Assembly (NCBI GenBank): GCA_963617205.1
Contig: CAVEOA010000007.1
Location: 28,844-92,843, forward strand
Length of the DNA stretch: 64,000 bases
DNA from: UBA11524 sp963617205
Lineage (GTDB): Bacteria > Bacillota > Clostridia > Christensenellales > Aristaeellaceae
Direction of reading: 5' to 3'
Made by a program: the position numbers and the translations under genes. The stretch's first letter is position 1. Each line of letters opens with the position of its first letter. The notes below the pieces were generated by a model. That model was not told the DNA's origin. It saw only the letters and a program-made list of their open reading frames with translations, and did not search any database. Positions 1-8,913 of the stretch are shown one piece after another.

Positions 1-204
1 GGCAAATGTCATCTCTGCCGACACGAGGTACTGCATCGCGCCAAATTCCGCCATGCAGCGCTTTTCCTGCTCGGTGGGGTCATCGGGCAGCGTGAGGGCA
101 TACGTCAGCGCATCGCTGCGAAAGGCATTGTCCTTCGCTGATTGCAGGGCTTCGGCTGCATCCGCCCAGCTCTCTGCCTGCAGCAGGATCAGGATTCGCT
201 CCAT
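1..204 (-). CDS. hypothetical protein, N-terminal part (runs off left edge)
   Basis: A minus-strand frame opens with ATG at 204 behind AAGGAGG with good spacing and stays open for 68 codons to the window edge. The visible protein begins MERILILLQAESWADA and is rich in Ala, Leu and acidic residues; no signal peptide, membrane segment or family motif is recognisable. It lies 98 bp downstream of the metal-transporter permease and could be co-transcribed with it, since no clear terminator lies between them. No function is assigned. Confidence 0.55.
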   Translation of the reverse strand, partial: MERILILLQAESWADAAEALQSAKDNAFRSDALTYALTLPDDPTEQEKRCMAEFGAMQYLVSAEMTFA

Positions 205-302
205 TGCGTCCTCCTTGTTTTTTTGATTGAGCATCCCTCTTTTGAAGGAGTCAAGGAAATCAGGCGAAGGCTGTCATGAAAGGGAGGCCTTGGTCTGAAG
301 CG

Positions 303-1142
303 TCACTTCCGAATCGTGCGAATGCCGAGCGAAATGGCATAGCAAACCGCCGCAAACAGCACAATCGCCGCACCTGCGGTTGTGTCCAGATAATACGCGC
401 ACACAAGCCCTGCCACGCCGCAGACCATCGCAATCACCACGCTGTAAATCGCATGCTGACGGCTTGAACGTGCCAGATTTCGCCCTGCGGCCGCCGGCAG
501 AATCAGCAGCGCGTTGATGAGCATCACGCCGACCCAGCGAATTGACAGCATGACCGCCACCGCGACCAGCACCACGAACGCCGCCTCAACCAAACGGCTG
601 CGGATGCCGCGGCTTCGCGCCAGGGACGGGCTGATGCCGGTCAGCAGGAGCGAATTGTACATCACTGCCCACAGGATGATGCCGACAAGCAGCGCAATCA
701 GCAGATACAGCAGATCCGAATCCTGCACCGCGAGCACATCGCCAACGAGCAGCGAGGAGTATTTCGCAAATCCGCCGCCCATTGACAGCACCAGCACGCC
801 CGCTGCGACCGATGTGGAGGAGAATACGCTGATGATGGTGTCCGTCGAGGCTGCGCCGGTCTGCTTGATGCGGCAGATCAGCAGCGCCCAGATGATGCCG
901 AACACCAGCATCGCCAGCAAATCGCTTGATACGCCGAGGATGATGCCAAGCCCGATGCCGGTCAGCGCGCTGTGACCGAGCGCATCGGAGAAGAATGCCA
1001 TCTGCTGGTTGACCGCCATCGTGCCGAGCAAGCCCAGCAGCGGCGTCAGCAGCAGAATTGCCAGCAGCGCGTTGACCATGAAGTCAAACTGCAGAAATTC
1101 AAACGGAAGTACCGTCTGCACAAACGACCGAATCGCATCCAT
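303..1142 (-). CDS. metal ABC transporter permease (ZnuB/MntB family)
   Basis: A 279-residue polytopic membrane protein with about eight hydrophobic segments, the size and pattern of the ABC-3 (ZnuB/TroC/MntB) permease family that imports Zn or Mn. Family-typical features are the early FFSDALGHSALTGIGLG stretch and the WVGVMLINALLILPAAA stretch near residue 200. The ATG at 1142 overlaps the last base of the upstream ATPase gene, so the two are translationally coupled. No solute-binding protein is encoded next to it within the window. The metal cannot be read from sequence. Confidence 0.9.
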   Translation of the reverse strand: MDAIRSFVQTVLPFEFLQFDFMVNALLAILLLTPLLGLLGTMAVNQQMAFFSDALGHSALTGIGLGIILGVSSDLLAMLVFGIIWALLICRIKQTGAASTDTIISVFSSTSVAAGVLVLSMGGGFAKYSSLLVGDVLAVQDSDLLYLLIALLVGIILWAVMYNSLLLTGISPSLARSRGIRSRLVEAAFVVLVAVAVMLSIRWVGVMLINALLILPAAAGRNLARSSRQHAIYSVVIAMVCGVAGLVCAYYLDTTAGAAIVLFAAVCYAISLGIRTIRK

Positions 1143-1966
1143 CAGACGTTCTCCTCCTTTGCTGCCTGTGCGGATTCCTCAGCCTTTTTCGGCGACCATT
1201 TCTCCGCGCCGTGAATGCGCTGTGCGCTCAAATTCCGCGCACCGATGCCGAAAATCCGCTGAAATTCCGGCGAGGCGAACACGTCATCCGGCTTGCCCTG
1301 ACACAGCACCGTCTTGTCCAGCAGCACGACGTGATCCGCGTACCGCCTGACGGTGTTCAGATCGTGGCTGACGAGCAGAATCGCCATGTGGTGATGCTCC
1401 TTGAGCCGTGCAACCGTGTCGAGGAACATGTACGTGCCGTTCTGGTCGACGCCGGATACGGGCTCATCGAGCACAAGCAGGTCAGGCGACGGATGCAGCG
1501 ACAGCGCCAGCAGCACGCGCTGAAGCTCGCCGCCGGAGCAGCGCCCGAGCGGACGATGCAGCAGCTGTTCGCCCTCGACCATTGCAAGCGCTTCCTTGAC
1601 CTGCTCACGCGTTTTTTTGCTCACGCCGAGCCACACCGGGCGTTTTGTCAGGCTTGCCGCGAGGAAATCCTCGACCGTCACCGGCATTTCGCGGTCAAAT
1701 TCAAGGTGCTGCGGCACATAGCCCGTGCGCATCCGTGCGACATCGCGACCCTCGCCGTCAACATGGCGGATGGAGCCGCTGTGGGCATATTCCCCCAGCA
1801 AGGCGCGGATGAGCGTCGTCTTGCCCGCGCCGTTCTGCCCGATCAGCACCGTCAGCTGACCGCAGTGAATGTGCATTGAAACATCCTGCAAAAGCATCTG
1901 TCCGCCGCGCTGTACGGAGACATTCTCCAGCGCGATGCGGCACAGCTTACATGAATCCTGCGTCAT
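1142..1966 (-). CDS. metal ABC transporter ATP-binding protein (ZnuC/MntA type)
   Basis: A 274-residue ABC ATPase. Walker A (GQNGAGKTT) is near residue 43, the signature is CSGGELQRVLLA near 143, Walker B ends LLVLDEPVSGVD, and the H-loop is LLVSHDLNTV. It would energise the permease encoded immediately downstream, with which it overlaps by one base. The C-terminal ~50 residues extend past the core ATPase and are charged. RBS GGAGGGC precedes the ATG. A TATAAT-like -10 lies upstream near 2013-2018 but without a convincing -35, and no Zur-like palindrome was seen. Confidence 0.92.
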   Translation of the reverse strand: MTQDSCKLCRIALENVSVQRGGQMLLQDVSMHIHCGQLTVLIGQNGAGKTTLIRALLGEYAHSGSIRHVDGEGRDVARMRTGYVPQHLEFDREMPVTVEDFLAASLTKRPVWLGVSKKTREQVKEALAMVEGEQLLHRPLGRCSGGELQRVLLALSLHPSPDLLVLDEPVSGVDQNGTYMFLDTVARLKEHHHMAILLVSHDLNTVRRYADHVVLLDKTVLCQGKPDDVFASPEFQRIFGIGARNLSAQRIHGAEKWSPKKAEESAQAAKEENV

Positions 1967-2128
1967 AATAGCCCTCCTGGGATCAGGTTGATTTCCCCAT
2001 ACACGGAATCATTATACCATCTATTTCGTGCGGATTCTACCCTTTTTGCACTGCATCGGCAGGAGTTTCCGATTTTTTCTCGTATTATGCAGCATGGAGA
2101 TTTTGAAAATTGACAGGAGGCTTTTCGG

Positions 2129-2575
2129 ATGATTGCACTGGCTTGCGACCATACAGGCATTGAACTGAAGAAGGAAATCATGAAGCTGCTTGATTCCATG
2201 GGACTGGAATACCGCGATTTCGGCACGAACGAGACGGTTTCCTGCGATTATCCCATCTACGGCTATCGCGCGGCAAAGGCTGTTGCGTCCGGCGAATGCG
2301 ACCGCGGCATCCTCATCTGCGGCACAGGCGTCGGCATCGGCATCGCTGCAAGCAAGGTGAAGGGCACCCGCGTCTGCACGTGCTCGGATGTATACAGCGC
2401 TGAGCTGAGCAAGCGGCACAACAACAGCAACATCCTGACGATGGGTGCGCGTGTGGTCGGCGTTGACCTCGCGAAGATGATTGCGACGCATTGGCTGACA
2501 GCGGAGTTTGAGGGCGGACGCCATCAGCGCAGAATCGATGAAATCGCTGCCATCGAAAACGGCGAGGAGCTCTAA
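2129..2575 (+). CDS. rpiB: ribose-5-phosphate isomerase B
   Basis: A 148-residue RpiB/LacAB-family sugar-phosphate isomerase interconverting ribose-5-phosphate and ribulose-5-phosphate in the pentose phosphate pathway (cytosol). Visible family motifs are the N-terminal ALACDHTGIELK, the catalytic-cysteine segment ILICGTGVGIGIAASK (Cys near residue 69), and NNSNILTMGARV. Length matches the family. The ATG follows GGAGG with nine bases of spacing. It stands alone, divergent from the metal transporter. Confidence 0.93.
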   Translation: MIALACDHTGIELKKEIMKLLDSMGLEYRDFGTNETVSCDYPIYGYRAAKAVASGECDRGILICGTGVGIGIAASKVKGTRVCTCSDVYSAELSKRHNNSNILTMGARVVGVDLAKMIATHWLTAEFEGGRHQRRIDEIAAIENGEEL

Positions 2576-2682
2576 ACCGTACGCGCGAAAGAAGCGGAAA
2601 AAGGCGTTCAAACGGGTCGGGGGTGGAAGAACCTTACAGGGACGGAGTCAAAGCTGATGTTCGGGGCAAAGCCCCAAGCAGT

Positions 2683-2711
2683 TTGACTTTTGCCCCTTTA
2701 CGTGCTATAAT
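2683..2711 (+). promoter_or_regulatory. sigma-A promoter for tRNA-Leu
   Basis: TTGACT at 2683-2688 and a perfect TATAAT at 2706-2711 are separated by 17 bp. Transcription would start near 2718, a few bases before the tRNA. Confidence 0.85.
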
Positions 2712-2722
2712 ACGCCGTACAG

Positions 2723-2804
2723 GCTGATGTGGTGAAATGGCAGACACTGGGGACTTAAAATCCCTTGCCTTCTCGGCGTGCGGGTTCGAGTCCCGCCATC
2801 AGCA
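2723..2804 (+). tRNA. tRNA-Leu (anticodon TAA)
   Basis: The acceptor arms GCTGATG (2723-2729) and CATCAGC (2797-2803) pair perfectly. The anticodon loop reads CTTAAAA with TAA as anticodon. A long type-II variable arm is present, as expected for leucine, and the T-arm contains GGTTCGAGTCC. CCA is not encoded. A strong promoter precedes it and a terminator follows. Confidence 0.95.
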
Positions 2805-2818
2805 CGAACAGAAAAAAC

Positions 2819-2860
2819 ACCGCACATTCGGCTGCAACGCTGGATTGTGCGGTATTTTTT
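2819..2860 (+). terminator. intrinsic terminator after tRNA-Leu
   Basis: ACCGCACA (2819-2826) pairs with TGTGCGGT (2846-2853), followed by a run of T. Confidence 0.8.
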
Positions 2861-2931
2861 ATTTTGCCTGATACGCGTATGCATCCATGTCCTCAGGGAA
2901 CAGGAGGCTGCCTGCACGATTTCAGCAACCC

Positions 2932-2992
2932 GTTACAATGCATTGCTGAAATTTTACATGCACTTTACATTTTACAAACGAAATCCTTTACA
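2932..2992 (+). promoter_or_regulatory. Pho box: repeated TTTACA hexamers upstream of pstC
   Basis: GTTACA at 2932 and TTTACA at 2953, 2964, 2971 and 2987. Several copies fall near an 11-bp period, as in the TT(A/T)ACA direct repeats bound by PhoP in Gram-positive bacteria. They lie 50-110 bp upstream of pstC, and the phoP-phoR pair is encoded at the end of the same cluster, so PhoP autoregulation is inferred. Confidence 0.7.
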
Positions 2993-3043
2993 TACGCGTG
3001 CTATGCTGATGCCGTTAACGAGTATGAAAGGAAGGGAATGCGC

Positions 3044-3898
3044 ATGAAGCTCAAGGAGCAGGCGATGCGATGGGTATTCGCGCTCACGGCGGCGTTTTCC
3101 ATTGCGGCGGTTGCACTGATCTGTGTCTTTCTGTTTATGAACGGTCTGCCATTTTTTACGAAATATGATTTGCTGGCGTTTCTGACCGGCACAACGTGGA
3201 AGCCCGCGAATGAAATCTTCGGCATCCTGCCCATGATTGTCGGTTCGCTGTACGTGACCGGCGGGGCCCTGCTCTTTGGCGCGCCGGTCGGCATTCTTGC
3301 CGGCATTTATCTGGCGCGGTTCTGCCCGAAGCGGCTGCAGAAAATCCTCGAGCCGATGGTTGGCTTGATGGCTGGCGTGCCGTCCATCGTGTACGGCTTC
3401 TTCGGCCTGACGAACCTTGTGCCGCTCATCCGCGATTTGCTGGGCGGACGCGGACGCGGTCAGTGCATCCTGACGGCGTCGCTGCTGCTGGGCATCATGA
3501 TTCTGCCGACCATCATTCAGCTGACCTCCGCCGCGGTGAAGGCTGTGCCGACGTCCTACTATGAGGGCTCTCTGGCGCTGGGCGCAACCGATGAGCGCAG
3601 CGTATTCCGCGCAACGGTGCCTGCCGCGAAGTCGGGCATTCTGGCGGCAATCGTGCTGGCCATCGGACGCGCAATCGGCGAGGCGATGGCGGTCAAGATG
3701 GTTGTCGGCAATCAGCCGCGCTTGACGAACGACCTGCTCAGCGGCATCCGCACGCTGACATCCGGCATCGTCATCGAGATGGGCTACGCGGAGGGCTTGC
3801 ACCGCGAGGCGCTGATTGCAACCGGCATCGTGCTGTTCGTGTTCATCCTGCTGATTAACGCGTGCTTCTCGCTGCTGAAAAGGAGGGAACAGCAATGA
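3044..3898 (+). CDS. pstC: phosphate ABC transporter permease PstC
   Basis: A 284-residue inner-membrane permease of the high-affinity phosphate importer. It has about six hydrophobic segments and the coupling loop EGSLALGATDERSVF near residue 180. An open frame extends back to 2765 through the tRNA, but the start at 3044 is preferred because AGGAAGGG lies about 8 bases before it. Its stop overlaps the pstA start (ATGA). No pstS gene for the phosphate-binding protein lies upstream or downstream in this cluster, which is unusual. Confidence 0.93.
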   Translation: MKLKEQAMRWVFALTAAFSIAAVALICVFLFMNGLPFFTKYDLLAFLTGTTWKPANEIFGILPMIVGSLYVTGGALLFGAPVGILAGIYLARFCPKRLQKILEPMVGLMAGVPSIVYGFFGLTNLVPLIRDLLGGRGRGQCILTASLLLGIMILPTIIQLTSAAVKAVPTSYYEGSLALGATDERSVFRATVPAAKSGILAAIVLAIGRAIGEAMAVKMVVGNQPRLTNDLLSGIRTLTSGIVIEMGYAEGLHREALIATGIVLFVFILLINACFSLLKRREQQ

Positions 3899-4788
3899 CC
3901 GCTGTGGCGAATGCAAAGGAGCATCCTGTCCGATATTTCTTTCAGGAGGAGTGGAACCGCTGGCGCCGTCATCCCGGCAGCGCGCTGATTCGCCTCCTCT
4001 GCCGCCTTTCGATTCTGATTACGCTCATTGCGCTGCTGGCGATTGTGCTTGACCTGCTCATCAAGGGCGTGCCGAACCTCACGCCGGAGCTGTTCAGCTT
4101 CAAGTACACCACGGACAACCAGTCCATGATGCCGGCGCTGATTAACACGGTGCTGATTGTCGTCGTCGCGCTGCTGGTGGCGATTCCGATTGGCGTCGGC
4201 GGCGCCATCTACCTGTCCGAATATGCCAAGCGCACCTCGCCGCTCGTGCGAATCATCCGCCTGACGGCAGAGACGCTGCAGGGCATTCCGTCCATCATCT
4301 ACGGTCTGTTCGGCATGGTGTTTTTTACAGCCCTGCACATCAATCTGACGCTGCTTTCCGGCGCCCTGACGCTCTCGCTCATGGTGCTGCCGCTGATTCT
4401 CCGCACGACGGAGGAGGCGCTGCTGTCCATCCCCGACAGCTACCGTGAAGGCAGCTTCGGTCTGGGCGCGGGCAAGCTCCGCACGGTCGTGCGCATCGTC
4501 CTGCCGCCTGCGATGCCCGGTATCCTGTCCGGCGTGGTGCTTGCCATCGGGCGTATCGTCGGCGAAACGGCGGCGCTGCTCTTTACGGCAGGCACGGTTG
4601 CCGATATGCCCAAGAACTTCCTGCTGTCCTCCGGCCGCACGCTGGCTGTGCATATGTACGAGCTGTCGCTGGAGGGTCTGCATTATGGTCAGGCGTACGC
4701 CACGGGCGTTGTGCTTCTAGTGCTGGTGCTCGGCCTGAACAGCCTGTCCGGCATGATTTCAAAGAAAATCGGAGGAAAAGCGTCATGA
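3895..4788 (+). CDS. pstA: phosphate ABC transporter permease PstA
   Basis: A 297-residue permease partner of PstC, with six predicted membrane segments and the coupling loop EGSFGLGAGKLRTVV. The ATG at 3895 follows AGGAGGG and overlaps the pstC stop. Its own stop overlaps the pstB start, so pstC-pstA-pstB are translationally coupled. Confidence 0.93.
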   Translation: MTAVANAKEHPVRYFFQEEWNRWRRHPGSALIRLLCRLSILITLIALLAIVLDLLIKGVPNLTPELFSFKYTTDNQSMMPALINTVLIVVVALLVAIPIGVGGAIYLSEYAKRTSPLVRIIRLTAETLQGIPSIIYGLFGMVFFTALHINLTLLSGALTLSLMVLPLILRTTEEALLSIPDSYREGSFGLGAGKLRTVVRIVLPPAMPGILSGVVLAIGRIVGETAALLFTAGTVADMPKNFLLSSGRTLAVHMYELSLEGLHYGQAYATGVVLLVLVLGLNSLSGMISKKIGGKAS

Positions 4789-5573
4789 GCAGCGATATTA
4801 AGGTGATTGACAAAACGAATGCCGATGCCAAGATCAGCATTCGGGATTTGAACCTGTATTACGGCAGCTTCCACGCGCTGCACGGCATCAATCTCGACAT
4901 TGAGCTGGGCAGGATTACCGCGTTCATCGGTCCGTCCGGCTGCGGCAAATCCACGCTGCTCAAGACGCTGAACCGCATGAACGACCTGATTCCCGACTGC
5001 CGCGTGGAAGGCAGCGTCACGCTTGACGGCGAGGATATCTATGGCAGCATGGACGTGAACATGCTCCGCAAGCGCGTCGGCATGGTGTTTCAGAAGCCGA
5101 ATCCCTTCCCGATGAGCGTTTACGACAACATCGCGTACGGTCCGCGCACGCACGGCGTTCATCGCAAGGCGCAGCTCGATGAAATTGTCGAAAAGAGCCT
5201 GCGCAGCGCCGCCATCTGGGATGAGCTGAAGGATCGCCTGAACAAGAGCGCACTCGGTCTTTCCGGCGGTCAGCAGCAGCGTCTGTGTATTGCGCGTGCG
5301 CTGGCGGTTGAGCCTGAGGTCCTGCTGATGGATGAGCCGACGTCCGCGCTTGACCCGATTTCGACCAGCAAAATCGAAGAGCTGTGCATGGAGCTCAAGG
5401 GCAAATACACCATCGCCATCGTGACGCATAACATGCAGCAGGCACTGCGCATCGCCGATGTGACGGCATTCTTCCTGCTTGGCGACATGGTGGAGGTCGG
5501 CGCGACAGACAAGCTCTTCTCGATGCCATCGGACAAGCGCACCGAGGATTACATCACCGGTCGTTTCGGCTAA
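4785..5573 (+). CDS. pstB: phosphate import ATP-binding protein PstB
   Basis: A 262-residue ABC ATPase with Walker A GPSGCGKST (about residue 45), the PstB-typical Q-loop FQKPNPFPMSVYDNI, signature LSGGQQQRL and Walker B LLMDEPTSALDP. It powers phosphate import through PstCA. Length and the KTLNRMNDL segment match PstB specifically rather than ABC ATPases in general. Starts within an ATGA overlap with pstA. Confidence 0.96.
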   Translation: MSSDIKVIDKTNADAKISIRDLNLYYGSFHALHGINLDIELGRITAFIGPSGCGKSTLLKTLNRMNDLIPDCRVEGSVTLDGEDIYGSMDVNMLRKRVGMVFQKPNPFPMSVYDNIAYGPRTHGVHRKAQLDEIVEKSLRSAAIWDELKDRLNKSALGLSGGQQQRLCIARALAVEPEVLLMDEPTSALDPISTSKIEELCMELKGKYTIAIVTHNMQQALRIADVTAFFLLGDMVEVGATDKLFSMPSDKRTEDYITGRFG

Positions 5574-5593
5574 GCGCCGGGAAATGCCGGATG

Positions 5594-5622
5594 TTGATAG
5601 CGGAAAAAAGATATGCTATAAT
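5594..5622 (+). promoter_or_regulatory. internal promoter ahead of phoU
   Basis: TTGATA at 5594-5599 and TATAAT at 5617-5622 with 17 bp spacing, 30 bp before phoU. It would allow phoU-phoP-phoR to be expressed independently of the Pho-controlled pst genes. Confidence 0.75.
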
Positions 5623-5651
5623 GGGGAATAACGGAAGGACGATGATTCCTG

Positions 5652-6302
5652 ATGAGAAAGCATTTTGATGATCAGATTGCCCAGCTCGGCGAGCAAATGA
5701 TTGCCATGGGCGCTCTGGTGGAAACGACAATCGAACGGGCGATTCGGGCGCTCAAGCAGGGGGATATGGAGCTGGCGGCCGTCATCCGCGACGGCGACCA
5801 CGCGGTGGATGCCAAGGAGCGCGAGGTGGAGTCCATGTGCATCCATATGCTCCTGCAGCAGCAGCCTGTTGCCAGCGACCTGCGAAACATCAGCGCGGCG
5901 CTGAAAATGATTACCGATATGGAGCGCATCGGCGATCAGGCGAGCGATATCTGTGAAATCCTGACGATGGGTCATCTGCGTCAGACGCGCCCGGAGCATT
6001 TCGCGTCCATGGCGCAGGCGGCGATTTCAATGGTGCACCGTGCGATTGACGCATATGTCCGCAAGGATGTTGAGTTGGCGCAGCAGGTGATCCTGTCGGA
6101 TGATATTGTCGACAACCTGTTCAACGACGTGAAGGCTGACCTCGTGTCCGCGCTGCATCACGATTCGGGGCGCACCGAGGAGTGCCTCGACCTGCTGATG
6201 ATTGCCAAGTATCTCGAACGCATCGGCGACCATGCCGTGAACATTGCCGAGTGGGTTGTGTATGCCATTACGGGCCTGTATAAAGGAGAAAAGCTTCAAT
6301 GA
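5652..6302 (+). CDS. phoU: phosphate signalling protein PhoU
   Basis: A 216-residue all-helical PhoU with two tandem PhoU repeats (about residues 15-105 and 115-205). The metal-binding-type motifs ERIGDQASDI and ERIGDHAVNIAEW occur once in each repeat. PhoU couples PstSCAB status to the PhoR kinase and damps uptake. The stop overlaps the response-regulator start by four bases. Confidence 0.95.
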   Translation: MRKHFDDQIAQLGEQMIAMGALVETTIERAIRALKQGDMELAAVIRDGDHAVDAKEREVESMCIHMLLQQQPVASDLRNISAALKMITDMERIGDQASDICEILTMGHLRQTRPEHFASMAQAAISMVHRAIDAYVRKDVELAQQVILSDDIVDNLFNDVKADLVSALHHDSGRTEECLDLLMIAKYLERIGDHAVNIAEWVVYAITGLYKGEKLQ

Positions 6303-6997
6303 TTTTCGTTGTCGAGGATGACGGGGGCGTGCGCGAGCTGGAGCTTTACGCGCTGCGTCAGGCAGGCTTTCAGGCGGAAGGCTTTGAAACGCCTGCCGCC
6401 TTCCGCACGGCGCTGGAAAAGACGCTGCCGGACTGCGTCCTGCTGGACGTCATGCTGCCGGGCGAGGATGGGCTGAGTCTGCTTCGTGCGCTTCGCCGCG
6501 ATGCGAAAACGCGCCGGATTCCCGTTATTCTCGTCACGGCGCGCGATGCGGAGATGGACAAGGTGAAGGGGCTGGACAGCGGCGCGGATGATTATCTGAC
6601 GAAGCCGTTCGGCGTCATGGAGCTGCTGGCACGCGTCCGCGCATTGCTCCGCCGCACGCAGGAGGATGCGCCGTCTGATACCATGACCATCGGTGCGCTG
6701 TCGCTTGACCGCGAGAGCCATCGCGTGATAGCCGACGGGCAGGAGGTCACGCTGACGCACATGGAGTTTGAGCTGCTTGCCTTCCTCATGGCGCATGCCG
6801 GCAAGGCGGTGACGCGTGAGGTGCTGCTCGATGATGTCTGGGGCATGGCGTATACCGGCGATACGCGCACGATTGACGTGCATGTCCGCACGCTTCGGCA
6901 GAAGCTCGGCGATTGCGGCAGGCTGATTGCCACGGTTCGCAATGTCGGATACCGTATGGAGGAGCATCCGAACGCGGATGCGGGAGATGCAATATGA
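6299..6997 (+). CDS. phoP: phosphate regulon response regulator (OmpR family, PhoP/PhoB-like)
   Basis: A 232-residue two-domain regulator. The receiver domain (about 1-120) has the acidic pair near the N-terminus (VVEDD), phosphoacceptor Asp in LLDVMLPGEDG and conserved Lys in DDYLTKPFG. The C-terminal winged helix (about 130-225) ends in RTIDVHVRTLRQKLG. Its place between phoU and the kinase makes it the phosphate regulator that would bind the Pho box upstream of pstC. It overlaps both neighbours by 4 bp. Confidence 0.9.
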   Translation: MIFVVEDDGGVRELELYALRQAGFQAEGFETPAAFRTALEKTLPDCVLLDVMLPGEDGLSLLRALRRDAKTRRIPVILVTARDAEMDKVKGLDSGADDYLTKPFGVMELLARVRALLRRTQEDAPSDTMTIGALSLDRESHRVIADGQEVTLTHMEFELLAFLMAHAGKAVTREVLLDDVWGMAYTGDTRTIDVHVRTLRQKLGDCGRLIATVRNVGYRMEEHPNADAGDAI

Positions 6998-8658
6998 AAA
7001 ACAAGCTTTCCAGCCGGCTTCGCATGACACTGGCGCTGCTGACGTTTTTGACGCTGCTGCTGATGTGCGCGGTGGTATTCACCTGCATGTATTTCCAGAC
7101 AACGGCGGATAACCGTTCGCAGCTGTCCACGCAGGCGGCGCGCCTTGTGTCGTATTTGAATGATTCGGAGGACCCGCTGGCACTGCTTGAAGGCAGCGTG
7201 TTCACCCAGCGCGTCACGTACATCGATACGGATGGCAGCGTGCTCTATGACAGCGAGGTCAGTGCATCCCGCATGGAGAGCCACGCCGACCGTGAGGAAT
7301 TTCAGAAGGCGCTGACGGACGGCGTGGCGTTCGTCATCCGTGAAAGCACGACCATCGGGCAGAAGAGCCTGTATTATGCCGTCAAGCTCGATGACGGGCG
7401 CGTCATCCGCATTTCCGGCGCACAGCGCGGCATGCTCAGCCACCTGACGGGACTCATCGGTTATCTGCTGCTGGGCGCGGTCGTGTGTTTTGGCGTGTCA
7501 ATGCTCCTGTCGCGTTCGCTGGCGCGTAAGCTCGTTGCACCGATGAACAGGATTGACCTCGACCATCCGCTGGAGAGCGACGTGTACGAGGAGCTGTCGC
7601 CCGTGCTTCGCCGCATGGAGCAACAGAACGCCCGCATTGCCGAGCAGATGGCATCGCTGACGGCGCAGCGCCATGAGCTGGATACCGTGCTGGGCGGCAT
7701 GAAGGAAGGCTTCGTCATTCTCGACGAGAAGCACCGCATCCTGACGATGAATCAGGCGGCGCAGCGCATGTTCGCCTTTGACGGCAACCCCATTGGTCGG
7801 CCGATGCTGTCTGTCAGCCGTGATGAAACGCTCATCCGCCTGCTGGAAGGGCAGGAGAGCGAGGGCGACATGACGAAGGGCAAGCAGCTGCTGCACCTGT
7901 CCATGAGCAAGGTGGAGGAGGGCGGCATGGCGCTGCTGATTCAGGACGTGACGGATGCGCAGGCTGCCGAGCTGAGCCGCCGCCAGTTCTCCGCGAATGT
8001 CAGCCATGAGCTGCGCACGCCGCTGACGACCATCTGCGGTTATGCGGAGCTGCTCTCGTCCGATATGCTGCAAAAGCCGGAGGACGCGAAAGAATTCGGT
8101 CGGAAAATCCTCAAGGAGGGTCGGCGTCTGCTGACGCTTATCGAGGACATCATTCGCCTGTCGCGGCTCGACGAGGGCATCCGCGGCGACCTGACGAATG
8201 TCGACCTCCAAGCGCTGCTCGCCTCATGCGCCGAGAAGCTCAGCAACGCCGCGCAGGATGCAAATGTACAGGTGACCGTCATGGCAGGCAGCGAGGTGCC
8301 GGTTGTCGGCGATCGCGCGCTGCTGGAGGAAATGATGACGAACCTGCTGGAAAACGGCATCAAGTACAACCATGCTGGCGGTCATGTGAATGCCTCCGCG
8401 CACTTTGAGAACGGTCAGGCGGTTGTGAACATCACGGATGACGGCGTGGGCATCGCGCCGGAGGATCAGGAGCGCGTGTTTGAACGCTTCTACCGCGTGG
8501 ACAAGAGCCGCAGCAAGCAGACCGGCGGCACGGGGCTTGGCTTGTCGATTGTCAAGCACGGCGCACAGGTGCATCATGCGAAAATCACCATGAAGAGCGC
8601 ACTCGGCGAAGGCACAAGCATCACGCTGACCTTCCCGAAGGTGCCTGAGGCGAGGTAA
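6994..8658 (+). CDS. phoR: phosphate sensor histidine kinase PhoR
   Basis: A 554-residue membrane kinase. TM1 lies at about 12-34, an extracytoplasmic region follows to about 150, and TM2 is near 155-175. Next come a PAS-type domain (ILDEKHRILTMN), HisKA (NVSHELRTPLTTI, phospho-His) and HATPase_c with N-box NLLENGIKYNHAGG and G-boxes DDGVGIAP and GGTGLGLSI. The start at 6994 overlaps the phoP stop. It is the last gene of the phosphate cluster. Confidence 0.92.
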   Translation: MKNKLSSRLRMTLALLTFLTLLLMCAVVFTCMYFQTTADNRSQLSTQAARLVSYLNDSEDPLALLEGSVFTQRVTYIDTDGSVLYDSEVSASRMESHADREEFQKALTDGVAFVIRESTTIGQKSLYYAVKLDDGRVIRISGAQRGMLSHLTGLIGYLLLGAVVCFGVSMLLSRSLARKLVAPMNRIDLDHPLESDVYEELSPVLRRMEQQNARIAEQMASLTAQRHELDTVLGGMKEGFVILDEKHRILTMNQAAQRMFAFDGNPIGRPMLSVSRDETLIRLLEGQESEGDMTKGKQLLHLSMSKVEEGGMALLIQDVTDAQAAELSRRQFSANVSHELRTPLTTICGYAELLSSDMLQKPEDAKEFGRKILKEGRRLLTLIEDIIRLSRLDEGIRGDLTNVDLQALLASCAEKLSNAAQDANVQVTVMAGSEVPVVGDRALLEEMMTNLLENGIKYNHAGGHVNASAHFENGQAVVNITDDGVGIAPEDQERVFERFYRVDKSRSKQTGGTGLGLSIVKHGAQVHHAKITMKSALGEGTSITLTFPKVPEAR

Positions 8659-8764
8659 CAAGGGGCGATTGCGGGCTTTGCCCCAAACCCCGTCAGGGAC
8701 AGGAAATTGGACGAAGTCCCCGCCCTTGTCCCGTTTTGCGATGGGGTTGAGCGCGTGCAGGAAC

Positions 8765-8795
8765 AGCAGCAGCTCGGATTGAGTTGCTGCTTTTT
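8765..8795 (+). terminator. intrinsic terminator after phoR
   Basis: AGCAGCAGCTC (8765-8775) pairs with GAGTTGCTGCT (8781-8791), followed by TTTT. It closes the phosphate cluster about 110 bp after phoR. Confidence 0.8.
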
Positions 8796-8807
8796 AGTTG
8801 CCTGTGC

Positions 8808-8858
8808 TGCGCTGAAGACGTTCCGCGGACTGCGTCCGCTTCTCTGTTCGGCGCTCGT
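8808..8858. repeat. dispersed intergenic repeat, copy 1
   Basis: 51 bp that match 20993-21043 at 42 of 51 positions on the same strand. Both copies are intergenic and both lie close to a GGACGAAGTCCCC palindrome. The core contains a small hairpin (GCGGAC/GTCCGC). Confidence 0.6.
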
Positions 8859-8913
8859 GGGGTATGGTTGGTGACAGCTGCATTGTTGATACTAAATCAA
8901 CCTTAAGATAACC

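Noticed and set aside
1967..2128. Zur or MntR operator for the metal transporter
   Set aside because: No convincing palindrome of either type was visible, so the metal and regulator remain unassigned.
2765..3043. N-terminal extension of pstC through the tRNA-Leu gene
   Set aside because: It would translate the tRNA and its terminator; the start at 3044 has a good RBS and normal PstC length.
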